Source: Larix sibirica
Lineage: Eukaryota > Streptophyta > Pinopsida > Pinales > Pinaceae
Length of the DNA stretch: 11,699 nucleotides
Reading direction: 5' to 3'
Assembly (NCBI GenBank): GCA_004151065.3
Contig: NWUY0303905181.1
Span: 1-11,699, forward strand
Shown here: positions 6,926-11,699 of the stretch, one piece after another
How the letters are laid out: each line of letters begins with the position of its first letter
Numbering within the stretch: position 1 is the first letter of the stretch
Translations under genes and position numbers: made by a program
Notes under the pieces: generated by a model
The model's database searches: none
What the model was told of the DNA's origin: nothing
The model's input: only the letters and a program-made list of their open reading frames with translations

Positions 6926-7867
6926 ATGGATACGCTGACCCAGCGAATAGAACGCTGTACGGAGACAGGCATCCTCGGCTTGCGCCGCGCGATCGCCGGC
7001 GGCCCGGGATGGCGCCTGCTCCTCCTTTGCGATCCCACGCTGGACGATCCCTTGCGCGATGGGGCGCAGTCGCTGGGACTGCCGCTGCAGCCCGTGTACG
7101 TGCCCGCGCATCCCACCGCGCCACCCAAGCTCTACCTGATCGACATCGGCGACGAGTCCGTGCACGAGCCATTCGTCAACCGGAGCATCCGCACGGCCGT
7201 GGAACAGGCGCTGCTGCCCCGGCCACCGGCACGCCGCTTCCGCTCGGTATGCGCCTGGCTCATCACCTCGCTGCCGGCATCCGAGGTCGCGCGCAGCCTC
7301 TCCAGGCGCACCGGCCTCATCGACGACCAAGGGAGAACGCGGCTGTTTCGTTTCTGGGACCCCCGCACGGCCCAGCACCTGCCTCGGCTCCTGCCCGGCA
7401 TTCCGCTGGGGAGCTGGGTGCCCTCGACCTCCTGGGGGTTCATCGACAGCTTCGGGAGATGGCAGTTGCTGCCGTGGCGCCCGGAGCAACCCGAGTTCCA
7501 TCTTTCGGCCACGCCCTCCTGGGAGACAGCCATTCACTTCAGCCTGGTCAACCAGGTCCTGCAGCGCCTGTCGGCCGCTGGCGTGCCCGAGTCGGCCGCC
7601 ATCCTGGACGATATCGAGCAATCGCTGCGCACGGGACAAGAGTATGGACTGCACGATGAAGCAGACCGCGTCAGCTTTGCGGCCCACCGCATCCTGCACC
7701 GCACGCCGATCGAGCGGTCGCCGCGCATCGCCGACGTGCTCGCCGACGTGCGCAGCCACGGCGTGAGCTATCGCAATCGCACGGAAGACTTCGACGACAA
7801 CGAATGGGCTGAAGTCCTGGGGGAAATCCCCTCCAGGCCCCCAGCGCAAGCCGGAGACAAGGAATGA
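6926..7867 (+). CDS. DUF4123 T6SS effector adaptor/chaperone
   Basis: DUF4123 proteins (Tap-1/TEC type) bind a specific effector and help load it onto its cognate VgrG in the cytoplasm. The protein is about 313 residues. It has the typical N-terminal half (LLLLCDPTLDDPLRD near the start) and the hallmark FRFWDPR at 7346-7366, followed by a run of Leu/Pro (HLPRLLPGIPLGSW) as in the family. A second, mostly helical part of about 120 residues follows, beginning around the SLVNQVLQRL segment (about 7540). The start is ambiguous: ATG 6926 has AGG at 11 bases, while GTG 6914 in the same frame has GGGAGGG at 15 bases; ATG is preferred. The gene lies between vgrG and the large effector gene. Its stop overlaps the effector start as ATGA, which suggests coupled translation in a fixed ratio, as expected for an adaptor and its client. 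Confidence 0.9.
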   Translation: MDTLTQRIERCTETGILGLRRAIAGGPGWRLLLLCDPTLDDPLRDGAQSLGLPLQPVYVPAHPTAPPKLYLIDIGDESVHEPFVNRSIRTAVEQALLPRPPARRFRSVCAWLITSLPASEVARSLSRRTGLIDDQGRTRLFRFWDPRTAQHLPRLLPGIPLGSWVPSTSWGFIDSFGRWQLLPWRPEQPEFHLSATPSWETAIHFSLVNQVLQRLSAAGVPESAAILDDIEQSLRTGQEYGLHDEADRVSFAAHRILHRTPIERSPRIADVLADVRSHGVSYRNRTEDFDDNEWAEVLGEIPSRPPAQAGDKE

Positions 7868-10800
7868 CCGCCAACACCGAAAACCGTCCGTGCCGAGGCA
7901 AGTTCTGTGGCCGCCCCGGATTGCCGATCCTGCCGCTGCGCGTCGCGTACGTGCCGAATGGGCAGAGCGATCTTCCCGACGGGGTGTACGCCGCTCCCGA
8001 CCTGCACCTGCGGTCGCTGAAGGCCGGGCAATACATGCTGCGCACCATCACCGAGGGCTTTGTCTTCATCTGGGATAAGCGCTACAGCTGGCGCGCCTTC
8101 ACTGCGACAGCCAGCGGCAAGTTCAAGGCAATCCCCATCGCCGACGACGAACGGCCGACGGAGGCCCCCACCTTCGCCTGCTCCCAGGAAGGGCACAACC
8201 TGGAAGCCTCGCTGATCAGCATCTCCCATCCCGATCGCATCGACGAACAGGAGCAGGCCTGGGTGGGCTACAGCCGCGCCTGGTGGTCGCGTGCGACGCG
8301 GCGGACACTGGCGCGCGATGCCCTCCTGCGCATGCGCACCATGGTGCAGATCGATGCCAAGGCCATCCACGGCGGCGCCCATCCCAATCCGGCCGCCGGG
8401 TTCCGCGTCGACGAACAGGGCGCCAAGCTCATCCAGCACGTGTTGGAGTACCGGGACCATGCGCGCGCCAGCGAACTCTACGCCGTCACCAAGACGATCC
8501 CCGGCTCGCCCGTCACGGCTCTCGACCGCACCCGGGAAGCCGCGATACAGGCGGGCACCATGTACCGGCTGGCCGAACACGGCGGCATCGCCCTGGCGTT
8601 GCGGGACCCGGTGGGGCTCGTACAGGACATCGCCGCCTGGCGCAATCACCGCGCGGGCCTGCTGGCCGAGTACCAGATGGAGCAGCAGAACCTGCGCGAG
8701 CATGTCGTGGCGGACCTCATCGGCGGCATCAAAGGCCAGTTGCAGGATGCCGGGCGAATGCAGGAATGGACGACGCGATACGCCCAGCACGTCGATGAGA
8801 ACCGCATCGACCAGTTGCGGCGCGAGCATGCCCAGCGGCTGAAAGAACTCGAAGAACCGATCGTCAGCGCCGGTGCGGACTGGGCGCTTTGGTTCCAGTC
8901 CGCGGAGCTCTGGAGCACGCTGGACACCTACGATGGCGACGACCGCCAGATTGCCCGCCGGCTCGAAGAGGACTGCGCCGATTGCGTGGACGGCGCCGGC
9001 GCGATCAAGCAGGAGCAGCAGGTGCTGGACCGGGTGCTCGCGGAAGAACCCGATGGCAAGCACCGCGCCCTGTGGCTGGCCTTCGCCGCCGGCGACAAGA
9101 GCCTGATCGCGTTCCTGAAGGACAAGATCGGCGCCGCCGAGCAGCTCGACCTGGTCAAGAACGTCCGTGCGATCGGCACCTCGTTCAAGGAATGGCTGCA
9201 CCAGCGCCGCGAGGCCGGACAGATCCGTGAAGCGACCGTTGCTGCGGCGGTGATCGGCCGCACGCTGGCCTCGCAGCTCACGCGCCTGGTAACCGAGCAG
9301 CCCAGCCTCGGGCCGGTGCTGGGCACGCGCATCACCATCGTGGCGGCCGCGCGAATGAACACCGTCATCACCCCCGTCAGCTATACCAGTACCACGCAGG
9401 CGCTGGTCTACGAACTTTACGAGGCCGCCTGGGATTCGGCCCAGGAGCGCACCGTCACCATCCAGGTGGACCGCAGGTACCAGCGCAGCGACCGCAGCAT
9501 CCGCGGAAGTTGGATCAGCACGCAGATCGAAGCCGAGACCCGCGTCCAGATCACCACCTGGGTGCCGGAAGACCTGCTGGGCGACATCCAGCCCCGGGCT
9601 GCGGCAACCGCGACGGGTGGCGCCTTGCCTACCATCCCCCGAGCAGCCCTCCATGCCCCTCAGCCGACCCCGTTCCAGGGGTTGGCGAAGTGGGTCAGGA
9701 CGCTTGATGCCAAGCTCGTTGGCCTAGGCGGCATCCTCGCCATCTCGAACATATCGAGCGCCTTCGGCGATTATTTCAAGGCCGCTGGCAAGGGCAACGC
9801 CGAGGACAAGCGCAAGGCGGTGTTTGGTGTCGCTTCCGGCATCTTGGGGCTGGGAGCCGCAGTTCTCGAAGCTACAGGCGGCGTTTATGCCTCGCGTGTC
9901 ATTCCGGGCTTGGCAAAGGAGCAAGCGGCTCGACTCCTGATACGGTCGGGTCTCTTCCGTCTGGCGGGAGGGGCTCTGGCCGCGGGAGCATCCTTTTCCG
10001 AGGGGATATATCTATATACGAAATCTCAAGACTTGGAGCGTTCTGGGGATAGCGATGCTGCTATTGCTTACCTAAGATCGGCCTTCTTATTTTGGTTTTC
10101 AGGGTTTGCCTCCGCATCGGCCGCCCTCGTAGGAGCCCAAGCCGTATTGGCTACAGCAGGCGTTACAGCTGCATCCGGGGGTATTCTGGGCGGAATTGCA
10201 GCTACTGGAGGACTCCTAGCCGGCATTCCCGTGTGGGGATGGATCGTTCTTGGCATTGCATCACTCGCTGCCGGTCTCTATTTCCTTTTCAAAGGGAAGG
10301 AGCAGGAGGACACCGAGCTGGAAATCTGGATGTCCCGCAGCACGCTCCGGAAGGCCGACGCCGCTGCTACCGATCGCGTTCCCTATGAAAACCTGGATGA
10401 AGAGCTGGACGGTTTCCGCCAAGCCATTTTTGGCTTGCAGGTGGAATTCAGTTGGGAATCGGAAATCGGCCGCGACAGGCTGATCGTCAAGGCCATTCTG
10501 CCCGGCTACGGAGAGCGAAGCGCCCATGCCTACAGCCTGTCCCTGGCGAATGGACGCAACCGCCTGATCGTGGGCCGCGACACGAGTTCCTTGAGTGCCG
10601 ATCCTGAATTGCAACCCCAGCCTGCCGCGCGACATGAGCTGCTCGCGGCGCCCGAAAGCAGTTGGCTGGAGCAGCAAGCTGCCAAGGTTGACGGATACGT
10701 CGCCCAACAGCAGAACCGCACGGGCTGGCAGGATGCATGGAAGAGCCTGCGCCAATGGGGCCGTGATCAACAGGACCCAGTACACTCCACGGCGGGTGAC

Positions 10801-10992
10801 AATGAGCCGGTGATTCGGTTCCAGCGGATGGACGGCTATGCTGAATTGGTCGCCGAATTGCTGGTAGACGAAAACTTGTTCCAGAAAGCCACGCTCAAGC
10901 TAGAATACTGGCCTGATGCACTGCAAATGCCTCAGCTTAAGATAACCCCTAGCACGAATGGCCTCAATTACCAGATTGAAGGGCGAGATTAG
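7864..10992 (+). CDS. VasX/BTH_I2691-family T6SS effector with membrane-inserting C-terminal region
   Basis: This is probably an antibacterial effector delivered by the adjacent VgrG that disrupts membranes. The start ATG (7864) overlaps the previous stop, with GGAGA six bases upstream. The length, 1042 residues, is close to that of VasX. The N-terminal region (about 1-170) carries the family pattern C-x4-C then GLPILPLR (residues 10-26), GFVFIWD, and CSQEGH with AWVGYSRAWW. A long helical region follows, including coiled-coil-like sequence at about 265-335. Between about 650 and 810 lie about four hydrophobic helices rich in Gly/Ala (for example GVASGILGLGAAVLEA, WGWIVLGIASLAAGLYFLF), and then a polar C-terminal domain of about 230 residues. 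No enzyme motif or PAAR domain was recognised. Family membership is strongly supported. Pore formation is inferred from VasX and the membrane helices. Bases around 10006-10140 are AT-richer, with codons such as ATA, TAT and CTA that are uncommon elsewhere in the gene. Confidence 0.87.
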   Translation: MTANTENRPCRGKFCGRPGLPILPLRVAYVPNGQSDLPDGVYAAPDLHLRSLKAGQYMLRTITEGFVFIWDKRYSWRAFTATASGKFKAIPIADDERPTEAPTFACSQEGHNLEASLISISHPDRIDEQEQAWVGYSRAWWSRATRRTLARDALLRMRTMVQIDAKAIHGGAHPNPAAGFRVDEQGAKLIQHVLEYRDHARASELYAVTKTIPGSPVTALDRTREAAIQAGTMYRLAEHGGIALALRDPVGLVQDIAAWRNHRAGLLAEYQMEQQNLREHVVADLIGGIKGQLQDAGRMQEWTTRYAQHVDENRIDQLRREHAQRLKELEEPIVSAGADWALWFQSAELWSTLDTYDGDDRQIARRLEEDCADCVDGAGAIKQEQQVLDRVLAEEPDGKHRALWLAFAAGDKSLIAFLKDKIGAAEQLDLVKNVRAIGTSFKEWLHQRREAGQIREATVAAAVIGRTLASQLTRLVTEQPSLGPVLGTRITIVAAARMNTVITPVSYTSTTQALVYELYEAAWDSAQERTVTIQVDRRYQRSDRSIRGSWISTQIEAETRVQITTWVPEDLLGDIQPRAAATATGGALPTIPRAALHAPQPTPFQGLAKWVRTLDAKLVGLGGILAISNISSAFGDYFKAAGKGNAEDKRKAVFGVASGILGLGAAVLEATGGVYASRVIPGLAKEQAARLLIRSGLFRLAGGALAAGASFSEGIYLYTKSQDLERSGDSDAAIAYLRSAFLFWFSGFASASAALVGAQAVLATAGVTAASGGILGGIAATGGLLAGIPVWGWIVLGIASLAAGLYFLFKGKEQEDTELEIWMSRSTLRKADAAATDRVPYENLDEELDGFRQAIFGLQVEFSWESEIGRDRLIVKAILPGYGERSAHAYSLSLANGRNRLIVGRDTSSLSADPELQPQPAARHELLAAPESSWLEQQAAKVDGYVAQQQNRTGWQDAWKSLRQWGRDQQDPVHSTAGDNEPVIRFQRMDGYAELVAELLVDENLFQKATLKLEYWPDALQMPQLKITPSTNGLNYQIEGRD

Positions 10993-10997
10993 GCTTC

Positions 10998-11699
10998 ATG
11001 AAAAAACTCTGGAAAGGTGGCAAGAAAGCCCTGGAGAACTTCAAGGCTTTTGCACACAGCACTAGGCGCTACGCCAAGGACCAGCCTCTGGCCAGTGGCC
11101 CAATTGGCACTGAGTTGCTGTACGCCGCCAACCCGGTCTACATTGAGACAACGCAAGGAGGAACCTCCTCGATTCGAGGTTTTGCCGCCATCATATGGCT
11201 GGGAGGGGCACTGAGTGGATTTTATATGGGCGTAGATGGATTCTTCGCCGCAATGCGCCTCAAAGATTGGCTTTCAATAATCATGGCCCCTATCATATCC
11301 ATTGGGAGCCTGATACCCGCCTCATTGGTCTATATAGCCTTTTTTCTGCCGACCGACATTATTGTCCGATTCGATCGTAAAAGGCAGTTGGCCTATCTGT
11401 GGACCTACAAAGGTCCAATCGAAATCCCCTGGGCCGACCTCACGCCGGTCGTACAAGGCATGGCAACCTCGCCCATGCTGCCCTCAAAGACCTATCGCGG
11501 CATGTTCGTGGATTACGGCCCCGATGGCGAGCCGCGCAGCACCGACGGCGTACCCCACATCATCCAGATCGGGCAGCCCGTCGGCGCGGAAGAAGGCGCC
11601 CTTTATTTCATGGAGTATGTCCGCCTCTACATGAAGGAAGGGATGCAGGCTGTCCCACGGCCGCAGAAATTCCTCCGCCATCGGCCTCGCTGGCGCGCG
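10998..11699 (+). CDS. Two-helix membrane protein, DUF6708-like, candidate immunity protein (3' partial)
   Basis: The frame is open from ATG 10998 to the right edge (234 codons seen, no stop). It begins five bases after the effector stop, with AGG four bases before the ATG. The N-terminus is basic (MKKLWKGGKKALENF). Two hydrophobic helices lie at about residues 61-85 and 91-117, joined by a very short link. A soluble part follows, with IIVRFDRKRQLAYLW and IEIPWADLTPV, which resemble the 'FDRKRR-VY ... W-D' pattern of DUF6708 proteins often found beside VasX-type effectors. VasX is neutralised by a membrane protein, TsiV2, encoded next to it, so position and topology suggest the same role here. 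Homology to TsiV2 itself is not claimed, and an accessory delivery role is the alternative. The helix-coding part is AT-richer (26/60 GC at 11221-11280) than the later part (43/60 at 11521-11580). Confidence 0.7.
   Translation, partial: MKKLWKGGKKALENFKAFAHSTRRYAKDQPLASGPIGTELLYAANPVYIETTQGGTSSIRGFAAIIWLGGALSGFYMGVDGFFAAMRLKDWLSIIMAPIISIGSLIPASLVYIAFFLPTDIIVRFDRKRQLAYLWTYKGPIEIPWADLTPVVQGMATSPMLPSKTYRGMFVDYGPDGEPRSTDGVPHIIQIGQPVGAEEGALYFMEYVRLYMKEGMQAVPRPQKFLRHRPRWRA

Noticed and set aside
5657-7849. A 730-codon open frame on the - strand, opposite vgrG and the DUF4123 gene
   Set aside because: It runs across two well-identified genes, has no recognisable domain, and has the Gly/Arg/Ala/Gln-rich composition expected of antisense frames in GC-rich coding DNA.
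7768-9654. A 628-codon open frame on the - strand, opposite the effector gene
   Set aside because: It is a mirror of the strongly supported effector frame and shows no family motif, so it is treated as a shadow frame.

Overview
The window is high-GC DNA (about 65% in most counted stretches). The codon use, the FecA-like TonB receptor and the type VI secretion (T6SS) genes fit a gammaproteobacterium of the Xanthomonadaceae/Lysobacteraceae. This placement is an inference from sequence style, because no rRNA or other phylogenetic marker is present. There are seven protein genes. The first is cut by the left edge and the last by the right edge. No tRNA, rRNA, CRISPR array or intact insertion sequence was seen.

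Left part, 1-3860: a TonB-dependent outer-membrane receptor of the iron-uptake type ends at 2063. It is followed by a 714-base stretch with no convincing gene but several strong palindromes (2265-2296, 2584-2635). Next come an uncharacterised membrane-anchored coiled-coil protein (2778-3497, + strand) and, converging on it, a small secreted protein (3513-3860, - strand). Nothing in the sequence ties these three genes to each other.

Middle, 3861-4165: a divergent intergenic region. Upstream of vgrG it holds a good match to a sigma-54 (-24/-12) promoter at 4093-4108 and a perfect 9-base inverted repeat overlapping it (4099-4127).

Right part, 4166-11699: a compact T6SS effector cassette, all on the + strand: vgrG spike protein, DUF4123 adaptor/chaperone, a 1042-residue VasX/BTH_I2691-type effector with C-terminal membrane segments, and a two-helix membrane protein that runs off the window. 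The genes are separated by 15 bases or fewer, or overlap by 4 bases, so they probably form one transcript. The working model is as follows. VgrG forms the tip of the T6SS needle, the DUF4123 protein loads the effector onto it, the effector inserts into and permeabilises the membrane of a rival cell, and the last gene product may protect the producer. The core T6SS machinery is not in this window, so this looks like an auxiliary (orphan) vgrG-effector module. Base composition falls in the membrane-segment part of the effector and in the first half of the next gene, which suggests exchange of the toxin/immunity part.
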